Source: Sperchopsis tessellata
Taxonomy: Eukaryota > Arthropoda > Insecta > Coleoptera > Hydrophilidae
DNA length: 30,817 bases
Direction of reading: 5' to 3'
NCBI GenBank assembly: GCA_033557685.1
Contig: JAWQRN010000362.1
Location: forward strand, 1 to 30,817
The first letter of the stretch is position 1, and each line of letters opens with the position of its first letter. Under the pieces are notes generated by a model. The model saw nothing but the letters and a program-made list of their open reading frames with translations. It was not told the origin of the DNA and did not search any database. A program made the translations under genes and the position numbers. Of the stretch, positions 1 through 11,385 are shown piece after piece.

Positions 1-112
1 CGCTGCTTATTAACACAATATCATCGGCAAAGCGTAAATGGCTCAAGTATACTCCGTCTACATTTATACCTCTTGCTAAATGCTAGACCCATCCAGATGT
101 CAATATGTCGAA
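1..112 (-). pseudogene. RTE-like retrotransposon reverse transcriptase fragment (palm motif C)
   Basis: Reading the minus strand inward from about 112, the translation gives GINVDGVYLSHLRFADDIV followed by LISS. FADD is the catalytic palm motif (motif C) of non-LTR reverse transcriptase, and the preceding G-I-x-V-D-G-x-x-L-x-H-L is the form typical of RTE/BovB-like elements. A TAG stop lies just upstream (SGWV*HLARG), so the copy is dead. The rest of the RT would lie to the left, outside the window. It abuts, in opposite orientation, the endonuclease part of a similar element at 105-1541; the two are probably one insertion with an inverted 5' end. Confidence 0.75.
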
Positions 113-1541
113 TTCAAAACTTATAGTACTCCAGGTGAGTAAATTAGATTCAGAATCTCACACTGGCTTACCAGTCTGCCTCATGGATTCACCGATACAA
201 AGAACTAACGAAAATGGACAAACCCGACCGAAAAAACAGCATGGTAGAAAAATTAGAATCGCAACTTATAACATTAGAACAATGCGTCTAGACGATCACC
301 TCGAGGGTTTAGAACAAGAGCTCAAACATATTAAATGGGATATTCTAGGATTATGCGAAACAAGACCACCCGGTGAGAAAACAACCATACTAAAATCTGG
401 ACATATGCTATACCAAAACAACACCGAAATATATTCACATAACGGAGGAGTAGCCATTATGATCCAGAAAAACCTAAAACATCTAGTCACAAAAATGAAC
501 TCAATATCATCTAGAGTAACGTATATTATCCTAAAACTAAATAAAATGTATAACCTTCAAGTAATACAATGTTACGCACCAACCAGTACATCAGAGGATG
601 AAGAAGCGGAACAATTATATGAAGACATTACGACTGCAAGAAAATCCAAAAACGCAAGATACTGTACAATGACTTCAAATGTGAAAATAGGCAAAAAAGT
701 AAAAGATGGTATAAGTATAGGTAGTTTTGGATTAGAAAATAGAAATGACAGAGGAGAAATGCTGGTAGACTATCTTCAAAATGAAAACCTCTACTGTATA
801 AATACTTTTTCAGGAAGCCGATCCAAAGAAAGTGAACATAGAGAAACCCTAGTGAAATGTCAAAAACGAAATCGATTATATTCTCACCAACAAAAGAGAA
901 ATATGTACAGACGTTTCGGTTTTAAACAAAATTGATACAGGTAGTAATCATAGAATGGTTAGAGCTACTTTCCAAATTAACACCCAAATTGAACGTAACA
1001 AACTAGCACGGAAACGCGGCTATGCACCAACAGAAGAAATTGCGAAAGAAAGCAATAAGTATCAAGAGACACTGAATTCGAAATTGACAACTACGCCTTT
1101 AGAAGGCATGTAAATAAACAGCTTATCACAAAAAAAATACGGAAAGCATACAAATAGCTACCAGACAGATATGCATGAGATCAAAGCAGAAAACAGCTAA
1201 ACTTAAACTGGACACGATCAAGCAAATGGAGAAGCGGAGTAATACGAAAAGATCTACGTGCACATAATACCAAATTGATTCAAAACACAATAGAAGATAA
1301 TAAGAATATGAGGGTATTGCGATCAAAGCTATCAAAGGGTAAAGTAAAAATCTGTAAAATGCTAAATAAATTGGGAATAGTCGTAAGCAGTAAAAGCGAA
1401 ATCAAAAGTGTGGTTCAAAGCTTCTATCAGGATCTGTACACTTCAATAACTCCAGAACTAAGAAATCAGCCACAAGCGATCATAAACGTGGACTCCGAAG
1501 AGATTCCTGATATAGATAAAACAGAAGTAACCTATCATTAA
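105..1541 (+). pseudogene. RTE-like non-LTR retrotransposon, endonuclease and linker region, frameshifted
   Basis: The first frame (105-935) contains an apurinic endonuclease domain. Visible motifs are RIATYNIRTMR (residues about 50-60), WDILGLCETR, GGVAIMI, and QCYAPTS. This is the 'craniofacial development protein 2-like' type of endonuclease carried by RTE/BovB-like elements. The domain then breaks. Near 805 one T seems lost, and the next frame reads FFRKPIQRK with two stops where tryptophans are expected (TGA, TAG). From about 857 a third frame reads NEIDYILTNKREICTDVSV and on to 1112. A further segment at 1275-1541 (IEDNKNMRVLRSKLSKGK and FYQDLYTS) is the linker before the RT. Homology ends near 1541, before the RT core. 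The host does not use it as a gene. Confidence 0.8.
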
Positions 1542-2589
1542 AAAGGTTTATTCAATAAAATGGTTTTGGGCAGGTCACTATAGAATCCTTAAGTTACATT
1601 TCTTTTTTTAATTACTACGTTAGTTGTGTTTAACAAAATAAAAATTGCCTCCATAAAGCCTCCATCATCCTCAAAACTTTATTAACCATCAAAAATAATA
1701 TTGTTACATTTTTATACAGTTAGCTATTTGGCGCTTCAAAACAGATTGAAATATCTTGATGGTAAGACGAAAAGGTGTGCTATTCTTAAAAATTAATTCA
1801 ACTATAGACGTCTTAAACAGTCAGAAAATACGCTGCTAGTAAATTGCGACATGTATTAATTTCTTGATATGAGTATTGTATGATACATATATTAGATGGA
1901 TATATAACAATTAAGCGTTACTAAAATGTAGTTTACCGGTTTACTTTGTTTGGGCCTCCAATATTATCCGAGACCGGTAAGAGACTTAACATCTGAGATG
2001 CATATTATATTTTTTGCACGATAAAAGCAATACATAAAAATATATTGTTTAAAAACTACAAGTTACAATTACGATTTACTGCCTTAACAACCAAAACTTG
2101 GTCGGTAAACACAATTTACTTCCTTCATTAAAGACGAGTAAAAAATAGTGGATTAATTAAACCCACAATTTGTCCATATATATCACAAAGTTTATTAAAA
2201 TATACATGCACTTTACACAAACTTTCTACAAAACAACACATGATAATACGACTAATCGCATTACATAATCTCTTTCTAAGGTCGCTGCGAAATCTCTCTT
2301 AGAACTAAATTAATTGTTAACAACTTCAGTTATAAAATACAGTTATACAATTCTAGTAAAACCTTGTACAATCTAATTCCATATATTTCGGGTAAATTTG
2401 AGACACCTCTAGTACCTAATGAACAAGAATGTTGGTTTACAAAAACACGGTGTGGCGCGATATCTGGACTTCGTTTATTTACAAACATCGCGTATAACTT
2501 TTGTGGGGGCCCACAAAGGGAAAAAAGGAATAAATTCAAGTATTAAAATGGTTCTGTAAATAGTATGCTTATTGTAGGTGATTGATACT
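1542..2589. other. AT-rich interval without recognisable gene
   Basis: About 1 kb between two retroelement remnants. Two overlapping ORFs of 60-70 residues at 2330-2546 match no family I recognise and show no splice or domain support. A short inverted repeat (TGTGGG/CCCACA, 2-base loop) lies near 2500. Nothing else is supported. Confidence 0.5.
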
Positions 2590-5500
2590 TTTTTTCGTGG
2601 AGGATGGATAATCTTACATAAGACCACCAACCTGGACCAACGGGGAGTGCCAGATTCCTACCGGCTAAAATCCCTTCCCCGTGTCATCTCTCTCATCACA
2701 CTGGACCGCCTTTGCATTTCTTCAGTGTGAAGGCTGTCTTCTACACATAGTAGATGATTGTGTCCATCATCTCTTTCTCTTTGGTCCTGATGATTTCTCT
2801 TACCACGCAGTAAGTCTGTTCCAAGGTTTCTTCCGACGCGACTAATCCTTATGACATGTTTTCTGCAGTGAATATCCTTGTAGTTACTCTGGTGTACTCG
2901 CTTCTGGCTTCATTCCATCTGGAGCATTCGAAAAGCTTAGGTTCTACGTCATCTACTCTCCTCATTAAGTGCATTCATTGGAGTCTGCTCTTTTACGATT
3001 GTGGAGGTATCTTCGAAAGCATCTATGCCCCGATAGGGCTTGAGTCAGGTAATAGTCTACCTTGCCATACTGTCTGCCAATCCAAGTTCGGATGTTTGGG
3101 ATCAAGTATATGTCCATCGTCCATGGGTGTAATTTCTCCACATCTCTTGCCGTTTGTCTACGATGTTTTCTCTGACCTCTTATTTCTGCTCCCCGTTATA
3201 TCCTTTTGATCTTTCACGGATTAAAAGTTCTATGGGGGGTATGCCAGCAATAATCCCGCCTCCCTCTGCTGAGATAGTCTCTGATGCGTATTGCTCTCTG
3301 GTTTTTCAAAAACTTTTTTAGGAGTCTTTTGTTTCTGGTTACTGTATGTCAGACTGTAGCGGTGTACAATAACTGAGAGAGTTTAACGCTGGACATCATT
3401 CTTCTTTTGGAGTACCTGGGTGCCCTAGTGTTTGGCATTAGACTAATTATAACTGCTGTGGTTTTGTCTGCCTTTTGTACGGTCATAAGTATGCGCTCAG
3501 CGAAAGTGAGTTTTATGTCGAGCCATACTCCTAGATACTTTATTAACTTGCCTGGCTATATCATGGAGCCTTTGACATTAAATGAAATAGGGGCTATTTT
3601 CCTCTTCTTTGTTATAAGGACTGCTTCAGTTTTTTCAGGACCTAGCTGCAGTTGTCTTCCCTCCAGCCAGTTCACCAATTTTTGTAGTGCAGTGTTTGCC
3701 GAATTCATCAGTCCTTCCTCATCTCTGGCAACCACGACCATGGCCACGTCATCCGCTAAGCCTTTAAACTTGACCCCTTTCGGTTGCGCTATCTATAGGA
3801 GATCGTTGTAAGTATGTTCCACAGGGTAGGACCTAGCACGAATCCCTGCGAAACGCCGCTTTTTATTTCCAAACCTTACTTTTGCCCTTCTGCCATCAGG
3901 ACTATTTCGCGCTCTGACAGGTAGATCACGATGATGATAATGAGGCTTTCTTCAATTTGTCTTCACCTCAGTTCGTCAAGGATAATCTTTCACGACGCGC
4001 TGTTAAAGGCGTTTTTCACGTCAAGTGTAATGACCGCGAATAATTTTCGGTTTTGTCAGGAGTCAGCCGCTGCTTCCTCCGTAATTATAGTTACCACTTT
4101 GATGGCATCCACCGTCTGCCGGCTCTCTCTAAATCCGTATTGATTTTTTTTCCAGACTCCCCGTTCTTAACAACTCTCTATTCAGTCTTATTAGTATAAG
4201 TTGTTCGAACAACTTGCCTTCTATATCCAGAAGACATATTGTTCTATAGGAACTGGAATTTTCGACATACTTGCTTCCTTTGCTTAACAGTACTAGTGTG
4301 GCGCGTTTCCAATCTTTTGGGAATGTTCCTCTAGCTGCCAACACGTAAGTTGCGATTACGTATTCCGGCTTATTAAGTAATAAATGTTTTACTGTTTCAG
4401 GAGGGATATTTCCTGGCCCTGGTGCTTTGTTTTTTTAGTTTTTTGTATGCGCATTTAACTAGTAGTCGGTGGTGAATTCTTCAAAAGTTACATCTCTATC
4501 ACGGTTGAATATCACTGATTCACGTTGCGGTAAGAGATGTGATGTAACTAACTCCATTGTTTCCATCGCCAGTTGTGGTCTCGGTGGGAAGCTAGTTAAT
4601 TTTTTCATTAGTATTTTATACCCGTCTCTCAAGATGTCATGGAATATGTGCTCACATACGGTCTTCCAGCTTTCTCTCTTAGTATTTCTGATGATATTTT
4701 TCAGCTTATTTTTGTCTCTCTATAATCTTCTCACAAACATAGTCGTTCTTCAGGTGGGGTTCTCTTTGCATCTCTTGTGTAGCGTCTTCTCTTCTTGATG
4801 CACTCCTTTCATATTTCAGAGATTTCGTCGCTCCACCAATTAACTGGTTGGCCTTGTTTACCGTTCTTCCTTTTCAGCATGGATTGATCACAGATTTTTC
4901 TCAGCGTGGAGGAAAAACCTGTCTCTGACGTACAGTTTTCATCCCTCGTGATTTCCTCTATGGCCTGATTTAGTTTTTCTCTATCCAGTTTTCTAACATT
5001 CCAACCCAGATCTTTCTGCCTTACCCTTTGGAGATTTCGCGGCGCTTCCACAACTCCGAAGATAATATAATTGTGGTCGCTGAGTGTTTCTTTTTTACTT
5101 GCTTCCCATTGTGTAATTTGGTTTCTGATCTTCGCAGTCGCTATCGTCAGATCGAGGATGGAGTTGCATTCGTGTCTTTGGAAGGTCGTTTTGTCTCCTT
5201 GTTTTATAATTATTAGATCCTCCTGTGCCGCCCATTCAGTTACTGTTTCTCCCCTGTTATAGATAGCAAAACCTGTGGTAGCAACAAACGAGAATCCGTG
5301 CACTTTGTCTTGTCCTTTAATGGCTATGTCCTGGTCTAATACCTTTATGGCTGTATCCAGACCATCATCATAAATCCAGTCTTTTCGATATTTTATGGAA
5401 TTTTTATTAGGTTCGCACATCAGTACTATGCTAGCCTGAATTTTCTTAGCTGTAGCCAGGTGCTAGTGTTTATTTGTATTATCAACATTTCAATTTTGTT
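2590..5500 (-). pseudogene. R1-clade non-LTR retrotransposon ORF2 remnant
   Basis: Reads from about 5500 down to 2590. The endonuclease (about 5500-4809) shows ASIVLMCEPNK, GFAIYNRGET, SILDLTIATA, ETLSDHNYIIF and ends in the linker WWSDEISEI. RT finger motifs lie at 4344-4129: GTFPKDWKRATLVLLSKGSK and SSYRTICLLDIEGKLFEQL. GVSQGFVLGPTLWNIL follows near 3850-3800, and the catalytic palm motif GLADDVAMVV near 3750-3720. Thumb-type sequence YLGVWLDIKLTFAE lies near 3530-3480. The tail ETLEQTYCVVREIIRTKEKE near 2850-2760 matches the R1 C-terminus. Frames change repeatedly and stops interrupt, so it is non-functional. R1 elements normally sit in 28S rDNA; no rDNA flanks are visible here, so this is either a non-site-specific R1-clade lineage or a stray copy. 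Confidence 0.85.
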
Positions 5501-5579
5501 CTTCTGCGGTTTGCTCTCCTTTCCCCCTCCTACTATTGGAATGATACCTTTTGTTCCTTGACTGAGGTGATTGAGACTA

Positions 5580-5660
5580 CTTCTACGTTAAAGAAGCCAA
5601 TGCCAGTTGCCGCGCTGTGGTAACCTAATCCTTGACGTCGGTGATTCGACATCGATATCG
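5580..5660 (+). repeat. SINE fragment (3' half), same family as 17679-17967
   Basis: The stretch GTTAAAGAAGCCAATGCCAG followed by CTAATCCTTGACGTCGGTGATT aligns with 17850-17940 (TTAAAGAACCCAATTCCAGG ... CTAATCCCTGGCGTCAGTGATT). The tRNA-like head is absent. It lies directly upstream of the 5' end of the R1 remnant. Confidence 0.6.
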
Positions 5661-6588
5661 TTATGTAAACAAAAAAGTTTGTATTATCAAATGTATCAGT
5701 TTTAAAATAAAAGTATATTTAAAATTTATTATAAGTACATTGCTTCAAATATTTATGCAGCTATTATCTAATAGAGATTTTTAATAGTGTAGTCGATATG
5801 CGTTAGCTCAAGAGTTGCTAAAGTTGTCAAGTCAACACATAAATAAAATTTAAACAATAATGAAATAGTATAATTATCGTTATCAATATTGAGTTAAGTA
5901 CTGGAGTTTCTTATTTTGTGGAAGTGCGTTTAGATTTTACAATTTGCAGGTGGAATGCTTTCTTAATGTGAATAAAACTTCGTAAAGCAATTATTTTCAC
6001 TTTTTCGACAAATTCACGAAATATATTCGTGACAATAAATATGTATCAAGAAAAATAATCTATACAGATTACTAACTCACGTTCGGGTTTTATTATCAAT
6101 GTCAAAGATCAACCGGTACCCTTCACCTTCTATAACCAGCAATAAACTAATAATAAACTTTCTACTAAGCTGAATCAATTTCGCTGTTTTACTGTTTGAA
6201 GACATGAATACCTACAAGGTTTGATTAGATCATTTGCATGTGATTTACGTTTAAAAGAAAGCCTATAAATGATGTTATTGTATATCTATTTTAGTATCCT
6301 AAACGTAGATAATGACACGAATTTGTATGTGTTTCTAAAAATGTGTCTATTTCATATTTTAAGTACAGTTACGAGTTTTACTTACATATGTGTATAGTAG
6401 ATAGGTTCTATTAAATTGGTCGTGGCGCCATATTTGTTATTTAGTCTACGATATTCCGATCCAGGTACACATTTAAATTTGTTTGTCTGTATCAAAATGG
6501 CTATGATTATATGTTATACATGCTAGCACATGGAATTGCAAAGTGATATTTTCTAGTAAGTATTCTATGAATTGTGTGGGGAGGTGTT
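5661..6588. other. AT-rich interval, nothing recognised
   Basis: No ORF with family features, no terminal repeats and no RNA gene signature seen. Confidence 0.5.
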
Positions 6589-6648
6589 GCGCTTACGATG
6601 AACACTGCAAAGTTTCAAATACCAATTAGGACAACTTATCGTAAGCGC
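6589..6648. repeat. Perfect 11-bp inverted repeat
   Basis: GCGCTTACGAT at 6589-6599 is matched exactly by its reverse complement ATCGTAAGCGC at 6638-6648, with a 38-base loop. A small ORF (6598-6714, 38 residues) starts inside the left arm. Its product, which begins MNTAKFQIPIRTTYRKRLL, resembles no family I can name. The AACTTATCGTA of the right arm recurs near 6878. Function unknown. Confidence 0.55.
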
Positions 6649-6720
6649 CTATTGCATGACTGGAACGTACCAACCAACAGCATGATGCGTGAAGAATTGC
6701 AGAAATTAAAGTAATTGTTG

Positions 6721-6814
6721 CGGCTCGAAGGGCCAAAATGTTGTCACTCTAAGGGCCAAAATGCTGTGACTCTAAGGGCCAAAATGTTTAAATGAGATGA
6801 GCCAAAATGCAGCG
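6721..6814. repeat. 23-bp tandem repeat, four units, core GGGCCAAAATGTTGT
   Basis: The CCAAAATG core begins at 6733, 6756, 6779 and 6802, an exact 23-bp period. The first three units share the spacer ACTCTAAGGG; the fourth has drifted. A related motif (CCAAAATGTTGG) recurs at 30674-30775. Probably satellite-like or part of an unrecognised mobile element end. Confidence 0.75.
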
Positions 6815-7230
6815 TGGGTTCCGTGGTTGGTAAAAACAGAACTTTTAGCCAACTGGTGGGACTGGAGTTATGCGGAAAACTTATCGTACGTCCCGGTATT
6901 TGAGTCCGTGGCATAATTCTCCAAAAGACGTAGATAGAAACTATATACATTTTGAACGTCTCAATACTCTAAAAAGCTGTAAATTGTTTAGTGGAGTGGA
7001 CGTGTATTTCAATCTTGTTGGTATTTTTAGTAGATTTCAAACAATATATTGTATCAAATTTAAATGAAAAGAAAAATAAATGTGCTTTAGCGATAATACA
7101 ATATTTCTCTAAAGAACTACCTCAGAGGTGACGAAGAGGGTTATATGATAACAAAATCATTAACATAGAGATTGGTAGAAGACTTCGTCCATTTCGACTT
7201 CTGTTGAAGGGAATGAAGGTACTCACTGTT
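6815..7230. other. Unassigned interval, possibly part of an eroded element
   Basis: Overlapping 65-68 residue ORFs on both strands (6744-7067) show no recognisable domain. It contains the left member of the direct repeat described at 7058. Confidence 0.4.
7058..7127. repeat. Direct repeat, left copy (partner at 8036-8106)
   Basis: TGTGCTTTAGCGATAATACA and the following TATTTCTCTAAAGAACTACCT match TGTGCTTTAGCAATAAAACA and TATTTCTACAAAGGACTACCT at 8060-8103. Weaker similarity extends about 20 bases to the left. The two copies are about 980 bp apart and bracket the BEL/Pao remnant. Confidence 0.6.
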
Positions 7231-7698
7231 TTAAGCAGCCTTTAGATTGGACCCGAACAATGAGGCAAAGGTTTTGGATGGTATATCAGGCCATGACTTC
7301 TTAGTAGTCCAACTGGGTCCGCGCCGCCATAGAGGGTGGTTTTTGAGGAGAGAAGAAAATATCCCATATGAAGCTTTGTCGGTTGAAAAGCTTAAGAGAT
7401 GAATCTCTAGCTTTGGAATAGCTTTAGAGATTCGCCGCAAAAGCTTGTATATCCAGAGGACCTGACTTGAGAGGAAGTAAGACAACGCATCGTTCCGTTG
7501 AATCTCTTGCACGAGTTTAGAGAAAATGAACTTCTGTTTCCACATCATCCAAATGTATATAAGCAGAAAAATTAGGCTCCTCATTTTTGCAGTACTTATG
7601 CATGGTGTTATGGGATGGAAAAGAATTAATAAACAGAGTCTTAACATTAGAAATATGAATTTGCGGGATATTTTCATCGGAAAGTGCTTGCCAAACAA
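7231..7698 (-). pseudogene. BEL/Pao-type retrotransposon pol fragment
   Basis: The minus-strand frame ends in KNHPLWRRGPSWTTKKSWP. This resembles the conserved segment between RNase H and integrase of BEL/Pao polyproteins (typical form: ADxASRG...LLxHPLWWxGPxWL...WP). The preceding DKASYGIFSSLLK would be a degenerate form of that 'ASRG' block, and FIFSKLVQEIQ resembles the 'V-x-x-RV-x-EIQ' strand before it. The N-terminal 60 residues are not recognisable. No LTRs, protease or full RT were found nearby, so this is a small eroded fragment. A non-BEL origin cannot be excluded. Confidence 0.6.
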
Positions 7699-7739
7699 TT
7701 TTCAAGAGTCAAATTCAACATTACGTTCTAGTGAATGAT

Positions 7740-8500
7740 ATATAGTATATAGATTTATATGAACTTATAATAGTCACATCACAACTGGAGTCTGAATATG
7801 AATTGTTAGCACTAGAAAACTCACGAAAAAAGTCTGTTAACTTCCTAGTTTGACAGTCTAAATTGGATTCTAAGCGTAGCTTTTCTTTATTAGTAAGAGA
7901 CAGAATGATATATGTATGATATACGAACTAGACTAAAGAGTATCTTAATTTTGAAATAAATAGGACTTAATCAAATGAATTTAAATATTAATAAAATTTA
8001 TTGTATCTAGCAATCCAGTCTCAATAGGAACAAAATATTTAAATGACATGACAAATATATGTGCTTTAGCAATAAAACATTATTTCTACAAAGGACTACC
8101 TTTTATAAATATCTTGTTCTGCTTCTGACTGGTTCCAATGCTGGCTTCGATAGAATATAAGGAAACAGAACTGGAATTTTGGCTATGAAAAGGGTTAGAA
8201 TGGAGAAGGTAATAAAAAAATATATGAGCGAAATTTCTAGTAATCCGCAAAGCCAAATATGGTGATTTGCATTCATCAATTTTGTTACATTACTCTCAGC
8301 ATAATTCCTTTCGTCCCGAACTTAAACTAAAGAAGTTCAAACTCCAAATTCCAAAGGGCTGGAATTCACATATTGAATTGTAACAATCCACCTTCTCCCT
8401 AGGCTTGTACAGTTTCTGTAAAATCTTATGGATCCTCTTAAACAGATTATTTAGGATCTGCCATGATACCATTTTCTTTACTAACGGAGACTTCTCTTAT
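7740..8500. other. AT-rich interval without recognised gene
   Basis: Apart from the right direct-repeat copy, nothing coding or structured was seen. It ends at the left breakpoint of the tandem 3.1 kb array, which starts near 8505. Confidence 0.45.
8036..8106. repeat. Direct repeat, right copy (partner at 7058-7127)
   Basis: About 85-90% identical over its best 45 bases to 7078-7124. Could be the remnant of long terminal repeats or a local duplication. Confidence 0.6.
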
Positions 8501-8727
8501 TCATTCCCCAAATACTTAATTTGTACCTAGATTATTACATAGAAATTGCTTAATCCAAACAATTTTAGGTAAAACAATTATAATTTAGTATAGAAAAATG
8601 TTAGGCAAAATTTTAATAAAGCATAAAATCTGAAATTTAGGAATCTGGTCTAGATTGTTTAATATTACAGATATTTGGGTAAGATGTTACAACATCACAT
8701 TAATAAGAATAAAATTGTCAGTTACTG

Positions 8728-8766
8728 TAATGAGTATCCTGCTAATGAGTATCCTGCTAATGAGTA
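8728..8766. repeat. 15-bp tandem repeat, 2.6 units
   Basis: TAATGAGTATCCTGC occurs twice head to tail, followed by a partial third unit TAATGAGTA. Units B and C carry a single, slightly different version, so the expansion is private to unit A. Confidence 0.8.
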
Positions 8767-9821
8767 AACTAGACAAATATGTATATTACTCTTAGCAAGG
8801 TGTAGTCAATATATCTGAAAATTATATATTCAAGAATTTTAAGATAATTTTTATCATTGTCAAAAGATGTGTGACAGTGACAGTCATTTGTAATCCGATC
8901 AGAGCTGTGTTGCAACAACCAACCCAAATCGATAATTCAGAACCACTATTCAAAATGTCAGAACACCAACGTGAATCTTTTCCTAGATCAAATATCTTAT
9001 GCAGACTTTTCCCAAAAAAAAGTTTATGAAATGTTTTGGTATGTGTTCTAGGAATTTAATTCAGTCTGAATGTGTATATGTATATTTAAATATCGAAGAT
9101 GTAGGAGTAAAAAAGTCCAAAAATATGATTTTATAGTAGAATTTTTGCACCCACAATCTTTAATATTTACTCTAGTACACATCACAATTTTATTAATTTT
9201 GGATTTGTTCATATTCAATATTAAGAACAATTGGGGTTCAAACAAAAAAATTAATTTAACCAAGTTAAAGGCTTATGTATTTTGGAGTGGCACACATTAT
9301 AAACCAAGCAAAATAATCCTGTTGAAAGATGAACATTTTGCCAATTTTTATGGGTGAAAACAATAGCTTTATTACAACCACTAGATTTTATTTGGACTAC
9401 AAATCTCATAACAAAATGTATACTTGTCTCCTCAAGCACTTTAGAAAGAGCAAGTTTCATATAATGCAACCTTGGTGTTATCACTATAAGTTATTGTTCG
9501 GTATCTTCAAATATTTGAGTTATTTTAACATTTTCAGATCAATACAATTAATTTAAATTGCATTTCATATGTTTACATTTTAAGCATATTGGGAGTTAAA
9601 GTAAAGAAAATCGGACAGAACAAGAATTGATGCTAGAGAATAATTCTTTCCAAATTTTTGAATCTGCATAGGTTAGTGGATAAAAAGAAGGATCTTTTTT
9701 AATAATTATAATTTAACAACGCTGATTTTGATACTACGGCTATACTTTTGTAAATATTTTAAAATTAAAACTATACAATATTTAAACTATTTTTCGTACA
9801 TAATAGATCATTAGAAACCCT

Positions 9822-10056
9822 TCATGTTTTGCTTTCTTCTGTAAGATCATCACTTTTGGAGGTCCACTCCTTCAAATGTGGAGGTATCACTCATACTGCT
9901 TACATATGCTAAAAAGAACTCCTTTAAATATCCTAGTTCCTTTGTCAAAGTATTAACTTTTTCTTTTAAATTGGTATTTTCATTCCTCAATTAGTTCACC
10001 CTTTCCATTGTTTCTTGAGTCTTCATTTTGGATTTCACTCTAATGTGTTTTACTGA
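9822..10056 (-). pseudogene. Decayed copy A of the C/EBP-gamma-like terminal exon
   Basis: Aligns along its length with the intact exon at 15976-16218. Defects: the splice acceptor AG has become CG (TTACCG instead of TTACAG); basic-region residues are changed (R to H and S to I in the AVKRSR block); CAA to TAA gives a stop in place of the Gln of VNQLRNEN; and an 8-bp deletion near the 3' end shifts the frame. It cannot encode a working zipper. Confidence 0.9.
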
Positions 10057-10120
10057 CGGTAATTTGATTTAGAAAAACAAATATTGTAAAATTTAATACC
10101 CAAGATATATTCCAAACAAA

Positions 10121-10205
10121 CTGCGGCTTTGCTGAGGTGCCTGTTGAGAAGTACAAACTGGAACTGCGGCTTTGCTCAGGTGCCTGTTGAGAAGTACAAA
10201 CTGTC
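10121..10205. repeat. 43-bp tandem duplication inside unit A
   Basis: CTGCGGCTTTGCTGAGGTGC and the rest of the unit start at 10121 and repeat from 10164 with one visible mismatch (GCTGAGG/GCTCAGG). Unit B has one copy near 13195, so this duplication arose after the large tandem duplication. Confidence 0.9.
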
Positions 10206-11385
10206 TCCATTAACGCAGATTCAATTTTACATAGATGGGTGTTTCATATTTAAAATCTAATTTTATTTGAAAATTATTCTAAACCAAAACTTTATTAGGG
10301 ATGTACATGGGTTTTAGATACAATAAGGAGAATAAAAATAATTACAATAATATATTTTTATAATGTTTTCAAAAATCAATTAGACGTGCAAATGAAGAGA
10401 AACTGTAACATATGTTTCCCAACACATGGATGACATTTTTGTTGGCTGTTTTCTATAGTCACCAATTTTGATTAATGCCTGTTTAATAAAGTTATATTAT
10501 TTAATAAATTGCCTGTTGATTGTGTTTAGTTTATTTAGTGGATATACATACAAACATTTGTTTTGTATAACAAGTTTTCCCTAAGCTGGACAAGTTCATG
10601 TACCATATATAGATTATACAATTTCCATCCTTAATTTATTACTTCTGGACCAGACCATTACGACTTACAACTAGATGTCAACTGATATGTAATCGACAGT
10701 TTAGACCAACAGTGTGCATGTAGGCAGACTGGGATGTGCAGACAGCCCAGTGTGTAGGAAATATGAAATGGAGAAGAAATCAGCCAGTGTTTGTAGGTCA
10801 GAAAAGAAATGATCATCAGCCAACTGTCACATACTGATGTTACTTCTAGTTACAAAATCAAAAATGAGTGATTTACTTAAAATTGACGTTCATACCCAAA
10901 AAATCAGGCAAATATATTCTTAGTTATAGGGTATATGTATAGCACCAAAGAAAATTTGAAGAATTCTAGTGAGTAGACTGCTGGCTTACGTCACGGCCAG
11001 TGCCTAAGTTCTTTGGCCTAAGAGTGCTAGTAAGCAAAATTCTCCACCATTTACACATAAAGATAAAGAAGATTTACAATATAACAAACTATAGTATGAT
11101 GTATAAAAATTCTGATTTATTTAAAACAAAATCCTCGTTAAATATAAATTCATATATTTAGAATAAACCACTATACCAAAAAGTAAAAAAGGATATGACT
11201 ATATATATGTATATATACAATAACATTTATTTTCATTATAATTTATATATTTATTACACTTGCTAGTAAACTTATATCTAGAATTATAACACTACTAATT
11301 TCTTGAAACAAATTATATAACAAAATATTTACTGAATTTATTATAATTGAAACATCTCCATCAACCATTTTAATTTTTTTTTAGA

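Larger units (their letters stand above)
8505..11385. repeat. Tandem segmental duplication, unit A
   Basis: First of three direct copies of a roughly 3 kb segment. Shared landmarks: AATACTTAATTTG at the start (about 8505, 11391, 14541); TAGGAGTAAAAAAGTCCAAA (9101) and its counterparts near 11993 and 15160; the bZIP exon (9822, 12880, 15976); CCTAAGCTGGACAAGTTCAT (10579, 13629; units A and B only); AAATCAAAAATGAGTGATTT (10856, 14027). The exon-to-exon spacing A to B is 3058 bp. Left of 8500 the similarity to the sequence before units B and C stops, which marks the left breakpoint. The short ORFs in this unit (9048-9556) are not conserved as frames between copies and are not genes. Confidence 0.85.

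Noticed and set aside
2330..2546. Overlapping 60-69 residue ORFs on both strands
   Set aside because: No family resemblance or splice context; the strand is ambiguous.
3407..4798. Plus-strand ORFs of 70-134 residues across the R1 region
   Set aside because: They are antisense shadows of the R1-clade reverse transcriptase on the minus strand.
9048..9556. Four overlapping ORFs of 71-95 residues in unit A
   Set aside because: The frames are not preserved in the homologous parts of units B and C, there are no domain features, and composition follows the AT-rich background.
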